64,000 bases of DNA from Welwitschia mirabilis. Lineage: Eukaryota > Gnetophyta > Gnetopsida > Welwitschiales. Positions within the stretch are counted from its first letter, which is position 1; each line of letters begins with the position of its first letter. A program made the translations under genes and the position numbers. The stretch spans positions 228,236,386-228,300,385 of the forward strand of contig JBOZIK010000001.1 in NCBI GenBank assembly GCA_051453625.1, written 5' to 3'. Of this stretch, positions 12,404 through 23,959 are shown one piece after another. The notes below the pieces were generated by a model. It did no database searches. It saw nothing but the letters and a program-made list of their open reading frames with translations, and was not told where the DNA came from.

Positions 12404-13650
12404 TATTTCACAACCAAAATTTTACTAGTCCCTTAAAAAGAAAAAACTATATTGAAAAATTAGATAACATGACAAAAATTGCAAATTAATTCAATCAAGT
12501 ATGAAATGATGAAGGATTTTTAGGAAAAAAATTTGGTCAATGTACTTTGAAATTTTACTTTAAGAAAATGATAGAGCATGAAAAATAAGTATTTTAGGTG
12601 AAAATGTCATTTCCACCAACCAAAGATAAATGTTTTCCTCAAAGTTTAAAATATGAAAAGTTGAATGTGAACACGATGAGAAATAAATAATGCATGTGCT
12701 AATGTGGTCTAGAATAAGCTAGAAAAGAAAATTAATTAAAAGAAAAATGTATAATGCATGACTAAACTAGAAAAGATAGAATTCAAGCTAATGTAAATAA
12801 AAGGAAAAAATTAAAGATAAAACATTAGTTGAAATGTTTCAAACTTCTGAATCTAAAAGATATGGTTGCAAAAGCTCAAAAATAACTAAAACAAGATGGA
12901 AAATGAGGAGTAAATGTGATGATTTTGAAATGAAAATGTAAGGATGAATCTAAATTAGTCAGTTTTCATAACTTTTTAACAAAGATCCAATTTCTTAAAA
13001 CATAGTAAATGTAATCAAGAATGTCTTTGAAAAAATAGTAATCTATTTGTGCAAAATAAGATGGTAGCACTGATTAGAGATAATAACAACATTGGCTTTA
13101 TTAAGAGTTAGGCATCAATCCTTATCTTTTAGAGCATTTTAATCAAATTAAGACGTTTGAAATTTCGTGATAGTTCAAAATAAAATCAAAATTTTAAAAA
13201 ATAAAACTTCATATTGATTTTATATTAAATCAAAAGACAGTATAATATAAAAAGATGTAAGTATAATGTAATCATTACAAATAGAAAATTTAGATAAAGA
13301 ATGATGTAAGAGAGAAAGAGAGAATGTGATGAAATTTAGCCCACAAATATTTTATGAGAAGCTAATTTTTCTACTTTTTCATTGATTTCTTCTTACTACC
13401 TAGATATCTCTTTTTTTTTAAATAATATTTTTCATCTTTTTCCATAATTTTTCAATCCAAGTCCTCTAATATTTAAAGACTTATTTTAGAAAAGTATCAC
13501 TTGAAGTAGTAGAGAAATGTCTATAAATGATAGAAGGAGGAACAAAAAAGGTGGAAAATAAGGGATATGAGAGGTTTTACCCCATAAGAGCTTTTTCCTT
13601 TCTTCTTATGGTGGGTGGAGAGTATGCAGGAGGAGGAATATGAGAGGAAG
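12404..13650. other. Non-coding 3' part of B1
   Basis: AT-rich sequence between the left LTR and the second reading frame of B1. I see no motif in it. Confidence 0.5.
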
Positions 13651-13699
13651 AAGGGATTCTTTATTTTTCTTCTTGAATTTTTTGGAGGCCTTCACAAAA

Positions 13700-14560
13700 T
13701 CCAAAATTAAATTTTGTACTTGCTAAATTGAGTAGTCTTTCTAGAGGTGATGGTTTCAATGAACTTTTTATCCCATCCCTCAAAATCTAAGATGTGAGCT
13801 AAGGCATTGTAGACCAAAACTAAATCTAATTAAGAGAGAAAAAGATTACTCTTGTGGCCTATATTGTTAACTGTAGTAGCAAAGAGGCATTTGATCATAT
13901 CAAATGGTTTTTTATCTTAGGTAGTTCTAATCATATCAAGGTAACTACTATAGGAATCAATTACATGAGAAGTGGATAAAACATTCCAAATAATGAACCT
14001 AAAAAGCATAATTTGGTTTTTTTAGTGGTATTTACAAGGTAGGACTTCTTCTCTATTAGATGCATGATCAACATTAAGAGAAACATAATAATAGGTAAGG
14101 GACTTGTTAAGCATGTAAGAAAAACTATCATGATGCTATACTCCTAATAAATCTTTTACATCATTTAAAGAAATAATAAAGAAAGTGTGTTGAATAGAGA
14201 GGTGGATTACCAAAGGTTCATCTTCATCAATTTTTTAATTCTTTTAGAACTCCAAAATAGCCCTTAAAAACTAAAATTTCCATCCTTATTAAGCAAAGAT
14301 ATCCAATTCCTTACTTGAATCTTTTCAAGATAAAAGGGAGTAAATAAGGTAAGGAATGATGTAAATATGCCTCCCTATAAAAAGAGGCCTACTCTTGTAC
14401 AAATAATGGCCTAAAAGAATATAATAGAAGATAGAAAATGGGAGAAATAAGGGTCACTAGAAGATAAGACCTTATCAATAGTTTAGATTGATTTTTCCTT
14501 AGATCTAAACATGAATAAAGGGATCAAATCATAGAAAACACAATGTATTTATTGATGTAC
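13700..14560 (-). pseudogene. B1 second conserved reading frame (degraded, env-like position)
   Basis: Read leftwards on the minus strand, this stretch gives a fairly continuous protein with a few stops and frameshifts. Readable blocks include VIDSYSSYLDMIR, FATTVNNIGHKSNLFLS, YNALAHILDFEGWDKKF and IETITSRKT. The same protein can be read in B2 (44060-44760), for example VIDTYSSYLDLIR and YIETITSQK, so it was once a real gene of this family. Its place, after gag-protease and before the 3' LTR, is where Athila elements carry their env-like ORF. I do not recognise a known domain and assign no function. In the autonomous relatives pol would lie upstream; here it is absent. Confidence 0.55.
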
Positions 14561-15640
14561 TTTTCATAAAAGAAAAAATCAAAGGATTGTAGCTTAGAAT
14601 GAATAATGGAAGTGAGTGAAAATGTGATGGAATGGATGAATGAAATACAAAACCATATAATTCATTTTATGAATAAATGAAAGAAGATGAAAACACAAGT
14701 TAATGGTATTTATTTATTTAAATAATTTGGGTGAATTTGTTTACCAAGAAAAATAAAAGTCTAAGTTATTAAATACTTGCAAAATTACAACTAACTAATG
14801 AATGTTAAATTTAATTGTTAAAATAAGAAACACAAGATTTCTCCAATTCCACCTTAATTTCATTCCTTTTCCTTCTTCTTTAATGAGAATCCAAGTTTTA
14901 AGAATTTGATAATATTGAGGATTTAGTGTTATGATATCTTCTTTTAAGAGATTTAACATATTATACAAGAAGGACTCAGTGCTACATTGCTAGCAAGTAT
15001 CTATAGCCCTGAGGTAGATAAATGTATTATAAATGAATCATTAGAGCTACATTACTAGTAGGCATCCATAGCCTTGATGCTGTTAACTAAGCCTAATAGA
15101 AAAGATCATAAACTAAAACATATATTCATAGCATATGAAAGGAATCATTGGCTTATTAGCCTAATAGAGAAATTAATATGCTTTCCATAAATGCTTTCAA
15201 AAAAAGAAGACAAAAAGAAAGAAGGAAAATCCATCTTTTCCTTTAATTTCAAATTAGAGATCTCTAAACACATTCAAATCTGAACAAAGATTTCAAACAT
15301 CCAAAGAATAAGTTAATGAAAAAGAAAAAAGGCATAAAATTTTTGAGTAAGCTTTAAAAAGGTATAATATCTCTTTATTCATGATTTAAAGGAAAGACCA
15401 TTAACTAGGATCAGTAGGTCTTATTAACTTAAAGATGAGGAAAGAAGTGAATGAAATGTAGGTGATGAGGGTTTATATAGAAGTAACTTGGATAAATTTA
15501 AATTGATAAAATGTAGATGAGGTAAATGAAAATGATTAGGGTTTTATATAAAAAGAGCATTCTTGAACAGAAGAGGTTTTTCTATAGTTTGATTTAATCT
15601 TTTCATGTTTAGAGTGGATGATTTCAATTCAAGATTATTT
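14560..15640. other. Non-coding spacer of B1 with a short duplication
   Basis: No pol motif is visible. It holds two imperfect copies, about 70 bp apart, of a 33-bp block (14980-15012 and 15047-15080) that begins GCTACATTGCTAGCAAG and GCTACATTACTAGTAGG. Confidence 0.5.
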
Positions 15641-15649
15641 GATAAAATT

Positions 15650-16560
15650 AAGATAGATTTACAAGGTTGGTGTGTACTAATTTATTAAGGTAAAAAAGGA
15701 TTAATATTAAAGAACAAGCTAGTTGATCAAGTAATGAATTAGATTGAGGAATATTGTCATGATATAACTTTATACGTGAATTAAAAAATTTAAGAAGGGT
15801 ATGAGGAGAATAGTTCTTAAGGATTAAACATTCCAAGTTATGAGAGAATCTATTCTATTCCTTTATCTTGCTTGACTAACAATTCTTGTAAATTTTTTTC
15901 TTTAGTAAAGTCATAGATCAAAAAATCAATGATTCAAAAGAGTCATCACCAAGGACAAATCTCAAATTCTTAAGGCACAAATCCATATCATAAAAAGAAT
16001 AATTATCATATGAATTAAAATCCAAAGAAGATAAAAGAAAAATAACATTTTTCTTATAAGAATAAGGACCATGATTATCAAGGCTTTCCACAAACTTCAC
16101 TCCCTTTAAATCATTAGGTTGCTTTATAGTATTGAAATATTCATTGTAAAAATCATGTTTCCAAAGGAAATATTCATAATACCATTCCTAAAATTAATAA
16201 GAACATTAGAAGTAGCAATAAAAGGTTTCCCCAAGATAATAAAAATGGTATGACTTTTAGTCTTTTTCATTTTTAGAACTACATAGTCCACTAGAAATTA
16301 GTAATTTTTGACTTGGATGATCACATCCTCTCCTATGACCAAAAGTGCTTTTAAGGAATTATTAGCTAATTATAATTAATGTATCTTTGAGATCCATTAA
16401 ACTAATTTCTTTGTAAATACTCTAAAGTAAAAGATTGACTTTAGCTTCAATATCTGATAAGTCTCATTGGAAATTTGTGTTTCCAATAGTGATTGATATT
16501 GTATGGTATTTTGGATCTTTATGTTTTAAAGGGATTTGATTTTTGAGTAATAGCACTAGT
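15650..16560 (-). pseudogene. B1 protease and downstream gag-pro tail (degraded)
   Basis: At about 16250-16130 the minus strand reads IILGKPFIATSNVLINFRNG followed by MNISFGNM. This matches the conserved Athila/Tat protease tail of the form ILGRPFLATxNALINxRxG...SFGNMTLELN. The same block occurs in B2 at about 47290-47180. Downstream, frames at 16100-15918 and 15836-15648 continue a tail of unknown role. The aspartyl catalytic triad is not readable. Confidence 0.65.
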
Positions 16561-16899
16561 TTATTGTGCAAGAAAGGTTTTACTCTTAACATTCATCCTT
16601 CTTTTAATAGTACATATATCTTTCAATAATTTAGCATAAGAAAGGGCTTATTTAATGGCTTCTAAAATAGAGATATTGATTTTTACTTTCTTATATCTTT
16701 TTAATGACTCCTATTGTGTTTCTAATTTGTTGATGAAATGGCATGAATTCCTTGTAAGTTAGAATAACTTTCTTATCTTTACCCTTTATTTTTTTTCTTA
16801 CTTTTAGGCTTATGTTATTGTATTTCTTCTTCTTGGTCTTATCTCTCTTTTAACTCTTTATTGATTGTTTTTCCACTTCTCAAGTGTATAACTTTAGTT

Positions 16900-18245
16900 T
16901 CTTTGATTTGTATATTTTCCTTCAAGTTATAACTACTAGGGTTAGGCTTATGTGTAGTAGGAAGCTTTTCCTTCTCATGTTGATTAAGTGATGTAAGAAT
17001 ATGGATAGTGGTTTAACTTAGTTAATGCATTCTTTGTTCTAATGTTTACAACGTGAAAGATGTTTATTAATTGAATTGTTATTGAGATACATTAATGTGA
17101 TGTTGGACTTCTATAAAATTTTGAAGTGTAGTTTCTAAAGAGTTGGAAATGGGAGGAGGATTTTAATTCTTAGGTTGACTAAATGAGGTTTGGATAGTGT
17201 TGTCTTATTTTAATAAAAAGTTTTAATGGTCTCTCCATCTAGGATTATAAGTCTTGAAGTAGAAATTTTTAGTTCTTTGATTATGCCATTATTATCTTAT
17301 ATCATTGACTTATTCTTTCTCAACTCCTTAGAACATGAACATGGATGGATAATCTGAGGCTTCATGGGTATTCATATAACAAATGTTACAATAGAGAGTT
17401 GAAGTTATGAATTTAGGGTTAGTACCAAGAGTTTAAATTTTCTTAGAAATCTCATCTAGCTTTTGGTTAATCTTAGTGTTGTTAGATATTTTAAAGATAC
17501 TGGTAGAGGTTGTTATGATCTTATTTATTAATTATGTTTATTCTAATTCTTATAACTCTTAGATATGATCTTAAGGAAATTCCAAGATTCATTAATATCA
17601 AGATCTAAAAATTTTCTCCTACATGTAATCTTTATAAGTTACTTGTGATTGGATGAAAGTCCTTCATAAAAGAAACTTATAGCTCTTCCTTAATCAAATC
17701 CATATTATGAACATTTAAGAATTAGATTCTTGAATCTCTATAAGGTGTATGAAAAGGTTTCATTATTATTTTATTAGAATTTCATAATTTCCCTTCTAAT
17801 GACATTTGTTTTGTGACTAGGAAAAAAATTTCTAATAAATGCTTAGTTAAATTCTACCCATGTGGTGATGAAAATAGGTTTTAATGTGTAAAGCCAAGAC
17901 TTTTCCTTTTCTTTAGTAGAGAAAGAAAAGAATTGAATGCACCTCGATTTTAAGAAATTGTGAAAAGAAGACAGTCAAATTCTTTAAGATTCAAGTAGGG
18001 ATCTTCTGACTCTAAACCCTGAAAGTCTAAAAGAAGTTGAACAAATGCTAGTTTAAAGTCTATTCTTTCAGCATTTGAAAGTTAAATAATACAAGAAGAT
18101 ATACCTACACATTAAGATTAAAGATATTCTTTAAAAGTAAATCTAACTTAATTTGGGTAAAGGTTACTCCTAGAGCCATTATGGCTTTGTTGAGGTATAT
18201 CCTGTGAATGACCTCTAGGATTTCTATCCATGTTAGATTCAAAGG
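16900..18245 (-). pseudogene. B1 gag, Athila/Tat type (degraded)
   Basis: The minus strand reads a retrotransposon gag core with many stops: SNAERIDFKLAFVQLLLDFQ, GLESEDPYLNLKEFD and, after several stops, a block matching the conserved hydrophobic stretch before FPSxxTxxL. This agrees with the Athila gag pattern FxLxPxxIQLLPxFHGLENENPYxHLxEFE. The likely start region is near 18240, about 0.9 kb from the primer site. Coding is collapsed by TAA and TAG codons, mostly where Gln is expected. Confidence 0.7.
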
Positions 18246-19129
18246 GAATTTGATGTAATATACCATTAAATGTTCATTTTTAGTTTATAAAACATAATAA
18301 AATAATCAAAACAAGTTATGCTTCTGGAAGCACTACATGAAAAGGTTCAATATGTTGTAAAAATAAATTTCATCAAAGATGAGAATAGTTTAACGTAAGA
18401 AGCCAAAAACATTAGTAAGGGAAAGTAGAAACATTGATAAAATGTAATAAAATTGATTTGGCGAAAATGATAGTTATAATTTTAGAAAAATTGATAATTT
18501 AAGAAATAAGGTTAGTTGAGCTGGCTAACTCTAAAAGACTAAATAAGGGTTCCAAGAAGGATTAATGAAAAATAAAAATACAACATAATACAATGCAAAA
18601 AATAAAAATTAAATAAAATGAAAAGTACATGTACTAAAGCACTTCCCAAAGATTTCCTAATGATATCCTTCTTTAAAACAATCTTCAAATACCTACTAAG
18701 GTTACCTTAAATAGAGAAGGAAATAAAGGATAGGACAAGTGGTAGAGACAAAAATAAATAGGACAATGAATTTCTTTTAATTTTATTTAAGCCTTTTCTT
18801 CAAAACCTAAAAGAAATTAGCTCCTACAAGAAAATTTGATATAATATCTAAATAATCTTTTGCAAGAAAACAAAGTAAAGGAATAAAAAGAAAAATAAAA
18901 ATTAAAGGAAAAGAAAGGAAAAAGAATAAAAAGAAAAGAAGTCATTAGATCAGGTTTCATAGATTAAGTAACCAACACTAATCTATTAGTAATAAAAAGA
19001 AAAAAGAAGAAGGCAATAGAAAGGAACAAATTAAAAAAAAAGAAAAACTAAAAACTAAGGAGAAAAAGGTAAAAAGGATATTAAAAAATTAAATTTTATA
19101 CATGCTCCATTGTAGATACCATGCCACTA
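18246..19129 (-). other. B1 leader between primer site and gag
   Basis: A-rich plus strand with long runs of AAAAAGAAA words (18840-19080). It is the untranslated leader of the minus-strand element; no coding potential is seen. Confidence 0.55.
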
Positions 19130-19147
19130 TCTCCAACAACGATACTA
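19130..19147 (-). other. Primer-binding site of B1 (tRNA-Asp / Athila type)
   Basis: The minus strand reads TAGTATCGTTGTTGGAGA. Against the usual Athila site TGGCGCCGTTGCCGGGGA it differs at seven of 18 positions, and all seven are C-to-T or G-to-A. It is six bases from the right LTR. Confidence 0.8.
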
Positions 19148-19153
19148 AAAAGC

Positions 19154-20454
19154 TATTACTGGTAAAATTTAGCTAGAACTATATCTATCATTAATATATA
19201 GTAATTTATAAGATCATGCTATGGATATAAATCTAGAAATAGCAAATAAACCTTTACTAAAAATACTAGGACTTCCATTTATAGTATAGTCCCATTGTTG
19301 TTGTTCCTTAGAGATTGACGAGAAAAGCAAGTGGTAAAGTAAGCATAAAAGTAAAGGATAGTAGAGAGTAAAATATTATTATAGATAGGAACGATAAATA
19401 GCATTCAAAGTAACATGATAACTTCAAGGAAAAGCATAAGTACTTAAAATGAAAATATGTACCTTTACTTCCAACTCATTCACAATGATATAATACAGTA
19501 TGGCCATGATTATTTCATTAGTCCAAGATCAAGCACAATGGCATAATCTCATCCATCATAGACAGAAGGGTGATATAACGGAACCACCTAGTCTTCCTAA
19601 TAAGATTAACATAAGCATGCAAACTAGGAGTCTTCCAAAATCCATCAAATAAATATTCATGTTATACAAGATAAAATATAAAGGACAATCATTAAAACAG
19701 GTCTTAAAATAAAATCACAACTCAGTAAATACTAAGTCTAACAAGTATGACATTCATAAGTTGATATCAAAGTAATGCATCAAGAACATGTAGTACTTTG
19801 TTATCAGAATAAGTAAAGCATATAATCTAGAAATGTACTCATGCTAAATTAAGAATAATCATGCTAGCTTGGTAGCTAGCCCATTTCTATGGAAAACTTA
19901 GAAAGAACTCATAACTAAATATTTAATCTCCTTAAAATATTACAATGAAGTTTACCCACTTTTGATGAAGTAAGGAAGGGCATTTATAGGCATGAAGTAT
20001 GATTTCTAGTTAGAGTTCTAAGGCTTAATGGAATCATTTTAAAGAATTTCCAAAGTACATAAAATAACTCTTTAGTTATGGGGCCAAATTAAGAGATTCT
20101 TTTTAGAAAATATTCCTTGTTCATATTCTATTTTTAAAAATGATAACAATGAATTACTTTAATTAAGAGGACTTAGAAACATAACAATGGTACTATTTTG
20201 CTTTAAAATATTGGTTCTACTATGTCTAGGATCAGAGCCACCATCAATTATGCTTAGCCTAGCTTCATCTCCTATCATGATGCTTTTGATATTACATTTA
20301 TCCTACAAAATAATAATTTTTAGGAATATTAGTAGTAAAACATAGTTTTCATGTCCTTAAGTAAAAAAACCCATAAAACCACCAGAATGCTTAATTAAAA
20401 TTGCTAGTGAAGCCTTAATTCCTTGATATAAATGTCAAATTTTGAGTATTAGCA
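19154..20454 (-). repeat. B1 right (5') LTR
   Basis: Intact 1301-bp LTR that pairs with the split left LTR. It starts TATTACTGG (left copy TGTTCATGA) and ends AGCA directly before the TSD TTTAG. Confidence 0.75.
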
Positions 20455-20768
20455 TTTAGTAAATCTTAAATATTTGAAAATATGAGTATGAGTTAATCAT
20501 TTAATAAATTAATCATTCTTCACCTATAAATATAGGAAAAGGAATTAGTGGAAAAGTAAGAAAGTTGAGAAGAAGGAAACCTATTAAGGATGGCTTATGT
20601 GATTATGTTTATTTTTAAATAAAAGAAGCAAGCTTTGCATTATTCTCCTATAGATGTAGGTTATTATAGCTAAACGCATAAATTTATATGTCTTTCTCTC
20701 TTTTTGGTATCTTTTTTGCATGCTTTTACACATAATTTTTTAATGGAAATTCTTGTGTTTTTATAATA
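20455..20768 (+). repeat. Copia C 5' LTR, second part
   Basis: It resumes at the TSD TTTAG and aligns with 51753-52223 of the 3' LTR. It contains a plausible core promoter TATA box, CTATAAATATA, at 20524-20534. It ends ATAATA where the 3' LTR ends TAACA. Confidence 0.75.
20525..20534 (+). promoter_or_regulatory. Probable TATA box of the copia LTR
   Basis: TATAAATATA lies about 235 bases before the LTR end, a normal place for LTR-driven transcription. The equivalent part of the 3' LTR has lost it. Confidence 0.4.
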
Positions 20769-20770
20769 AT

Positions 20771-20782
20771 TAGTATCAAAGG
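20771..20782 (+). other. Primer-binding site of copia C (tRNA-iMet type)
   Basis: The sequence TAGTATCAAAGG matches the plant iMet site TGGTATCAGAGC at nine of twelve bases, with two of the three changes being G-to-A. It lies two bases after the 5' LTR. Confidence 0.7.
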
Positions 20783-20854
20783 TTTAGGTTAACACTTTAT
20801 TATTTTTGCAAATAAATGTTTTTCATTATTATATATTTTTCATAGATTTATTCA

Positions 20855-21720
20855 AGATGGATAAAGCTATAGAAAGGCAATGGAGTTTGAGCAGATGAAT
20901 GAAAGCACCTAGAAAACTTGAAATATAATGATAGAATATTATCTTATTAAAAACGAATTAGAACTATTACTTCAAGCAAAAGTTGCTTAACCACTCAAAA
21001 TGAAATATTGGAAATGTAATTTTCTTAATCAAAAGTAATTGGTATATATACACCTTACATTTCATTCCTAATATATTTTGATGTTTGTAAGTGTACAATG
21101 GTAGCAGAGCTTTATTAATCCTTAGAGTGATAATATGAATAACCATCTATAGAAAATAAGATGCATGTAATAAAGACATTATTCCTTCTTAAGATAAAGG
21201 AGGATACAACTATGCAAAAGCATGTAAGTAAATTTAATTTGGTTATAGCATAACTTAGATCATTGAAAATAAATTTAGTTAAAGAATTTCTATGTTTATT
21301 GCTGTTAAGTTCCTTGATTTTAAGTTGGAATACTTTGGTTACTACTATAAGAAATATGATGGATGATAACTTTAAGTTACAAGATGTTGTTACTTTATTG
21401 TTAAATGAGAAAACTAAAAGGTCATTTACTTAAATATCTAGATAACTAGATTAGGCATTGACAATAAGACAAAGACTAAGAACACAAATAGATATCACTT
21501 TAATAGAAAAAAACATTAAGGCAAAGGAAAATTAAAGTCATAAGAAAAGAAGGTGATTTGCTAGTATTATAAAAGAATCTAGTCATATGTGAATAGATTA
21601 CTGGAGCTTAAAGAATAAGTAAAAGAAAACGAGAAAAGAAAGTGATGATAATGAAGCATGCATAACATCAAGCAGTAAATACGAAAACATCATGAGTGAA
21701 GTCATTTCATCTTCTTTTAA
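20855..21720 (+). pseudogene. Copia C gag (degraded)
   Basis: In shifting plus-strand frames the sequence reads LRSLKINLVKEFLCLLLLSS, then LILSWNTLVTTI and LQDVVTLLLNEKTKR. This is the conserved UBN2-type copia gag block, usually of the form LLxSLPxSWxxLVTTI followed by LTLDDVxxxLLNEExRR. The first ATG near 20855 follows the primer site by about 70 bases, as expected. Stops are numerous. A CCHC zinc knuckle is not readable. Confidence 0.65.
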
Positions 21721-21734
21721 ATAAGGCATCTAGA

Positions 21735-21965
21735 TTTTGGATTTAGGTGCATCCCTTTACATTTTCCCATATAGACAAAGTTTCTCTACATATAGAGATG
21801 TAAAGAATGAACTATTTTATCTTGATGATAATTATTGATGCAAGATTTTGGATATTAATCATCTTGTTATTTAGGAATTAGATTGAAAGAGGCACATATT
21901 AATAAATGTAAGACATGTTTTTGAGATAGTAAAAAATATTATTTTAGTTAAAAAAATTAGATAAT
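21735..21965 (+). pseudogene. Copia C protease (degraded)
   Basis: The frame reads DLGASLYIFPYRQSFSTYRD and later INVRHVFEIVKNIILVKKI, against the copia pattern LDSGASxHxxxxxxxFxxY...LxxVRHVPxLxxNLISL. The catalytic D-S/T-G has become D-L-G, which a single C-to-T change of TCA to TTA explains. Inactive. Confidence 0.65.
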
Positions 21966-21989
21966 CCTTCTTTCATAGTAACCTTTGGA

Positions 21990-22990
21990 AAAGGGTCATG
22001 AAGGATTTTAAGAGATTGCATGACAGTTTTGTAAGGTGAAAAAGATGGAAGATTGTACATCCTTTATGACACAATGAAAAAATTAATGCTAATATTGCAA
22101 TAGTTAACAAAGATGAGTACATGAAGATTTGACATAATCATCTTAGACATTTTAGTAAGCATAACATAAAGGTATTATAAGATTTAAAGATTATTCTTAG
22201 TTTTAAGAATCTTTTCTTGAGTCTTGTAACCATTATATTATAGAAAAGCAACATAGAGATAATTTTAAAAGAATTGAATATCATAGGATAAGTAAAGTAT
22301 TATATTTGATAAATTCTAATGTTTTTGGTTCTATACATGTTAGATCTCTTGGTAGAGCTTCTTATTTTGTTATGTTTATAAATTATTAATCTAGAAAATG
22401 TTGGTTATATGTCATTGCTTTTAAGGATCAAGTGTTTTATGTGTTTAAGAGATAGAAGATTAGATTTGAAAAGAAATCATGAAGATTCATTAATATCTTA
22501 AAAACTAATGATAATGGTAACTATTATTTTAGAAAGTTTGATAAATTCTATGAGGACAAAGGAATACATAGAGTTAAGAATGATCCTTATATGCCATAAT
22601 AGAATGGTATTATTATAAGAATAAATAGATTCATCATGGAATGTGTGAGAAGCATGTTATCATAGTCTAGTCTTGATAAGCAATTTTGAGTTAAAGCTAC
22701 AAACACAATTGTGTATCTGATCAACAAGTCAATTAGCACACCTCTAAATGGTTATATACTTGAGAATCTTTTAAAATGATATAATTATTTCATATAGCAT
22801 TTGAAGAAATTTGGGTATGAAGTTTTTGTTTAATATCAAAGGAGAATAGAACAAAGCTAGATGATAGATCAAACAAATGTGATTTTCTTGGATATTGTGA
22901 TGATGATAAAGGCTATAAACTTTGGGATCCTATTATAAAGATGATAATTAGAATTAGAGATATCCTATTTAATGAGGAGATAATATTTAT
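21990..22990 (+). pseudogene. Copia C integrase (degraded)
   Basis: Readable blocks in order: the zinc-binding start HNHLRHFSKHNIKVL; KTNDNGNY, corresponding to TDNGGEY with the catalytic Asp changed to Asn-Asp context; the PQQNG block with both Gln codons now stops (near 22596); INRFIMECVRSML; ATNTIVYLINKSISTPLNG; and near 22900 LGYCDDDKGYKLWDP, matching the C-terminal copia motif FLGYxxxxKGYRLxDP. Integrase before RT is diagnostic of Ty1-copia. Confidence 0.75.
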
Positions 22991-23289
22991 AGATAGAAGA
23001 TAATAAGAGCATAAGAAATATAAACTTCTTGTGGAGATGCAATATCTAAAGTTTTATTATTTTTTTAAGCAAAGATAAGAGATTTAGCCTCAAGTATGTA
23101 ATGATGTTAATGAATATGATGGGAGTAATGATAAAGAATAAGAGTAATAAAGAATCAACTTAATTGACCTATTGGAGATAATGGACCATTATCAATAACA
23201 CCTATTCAACAATTGAGAAGATGAACACATCCTCACAAACCTATGCAAAGGAAGTTTTCTATATTATATTAATACTTTATTTATTAATA

Positions 23290-23520
23290 GTGATAAACTT
23301 GAGTGTTTTCAGTCAGCTATGAATTGTCTTAATGCTAAGAGATGGTAGAAAGTCATGGAAGAATAGCTTCTTACATCACATTAGAATGTTCTATATACAT
23401 TAATAGAGCTTTCACATGGGAAGAAAACATTATAGAACATATGCATATATGTGATTAAGTGGGAGGATGATAGTTCTAAGAATTATAAAGCTAGACTTAT
23501 TTTTAAATATTATGAAATAG
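23290..23520 (+). pseudogene. Copia C reverse transcriptase, N-terminal start only
   Basis: It reads AMNCLNAKRW, then NVLYTLIELSHGKK and finally NYKARLIFKYYE, matching the entry of copia RT (WxxAMxxE...TWxLVxLPxGKK...RYKARLVAKGY). It stops where the B2 LTR begins. The continuation on the far side of B2 (51518) is only about 100 bases from the 3' LTR, so the RT palm and RNase H are absent. Confidence 0.7.
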
Positions 23521-23959
23521 AGTTCATATCCTACTTTTACAAATTTATAAATCAAGAACAAAATTGTAGTAGAGTAACAATGTCATTCTTTTCATAAGGA
23601 TAAACTGAGGTAGTAAACTAAATAGTAGTAATACAAACTTCTCTAACTTCCAAAGGGTTTAAAACAAAATAAAAATTGAGACTATAATAAAATTAACTTT
23701 GATGACAAATGTATAGAGATAAAATAACTTCAAAGGTCTACCTAAATCATCTAGCAATAAAGCCTTTACTTTAACAATATGTTACAAATTTCTAAAATGA
23801 ATCTTTAAATTATTAAGTCATTATAAGTTGTATTGTGATGATACAATCTTATATATTACATGGTTTGTTATGAATCTCTTAGATTATTTAGTCCTTCATA
23901 GAATAATGCAAGCATGGAAAGTAGGAATAAAATACCTAAGAACCATCAAGTAAGATGAC
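23521..23959 (-). repeat. B2 left (3') LTR, first part
   Basis: It aligns with 50412-50850 (shared words CTTTTACAAATT, GTAATACAAACTTCTCTAA / GACACATAGTTCTCTAA, AAGCATGGAAAGTAGGAAT). It ends at ATGAC, the TSD of D1. Confidence 0.8.
23955..23959. other. Left TSD of D1 (ATGAC)
   Basis: ATGAC is repeated at 37751-37755, immediately after the right LTR. The uninterrupted B2 right LTR carries a single ATGACTAT at the matching place (about 50845), which serves as the empty site. Confidence 0.8.

Larger units (their letters stand above)
1486..20454 (-). mobile_element. Element B1: Athila-like LTR element inserted in the copia 5' LTR
   Basis: The element is flanked by the exact 5-bp repeat TTTAG (1481-1485 and 20455-20459). 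It starts TGTTCATGATG and ends AGCA. Its left (3') LTR is 1486-1613 plus 11221-12403 (1311 bp); its right (5') LTR is about 19154-20454 (1301 bp). A tRNA-Asp-type primer site on the minus strand sits at 19130-19147. Inside, the minus strand carries degraded gag and protease (about 18240-15650) and a second conserved frame (about 14560-13700). I found no RT, RNase H or integrase. Element A (1614-11220) lies in its left LTR. Confidence 0.8.
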
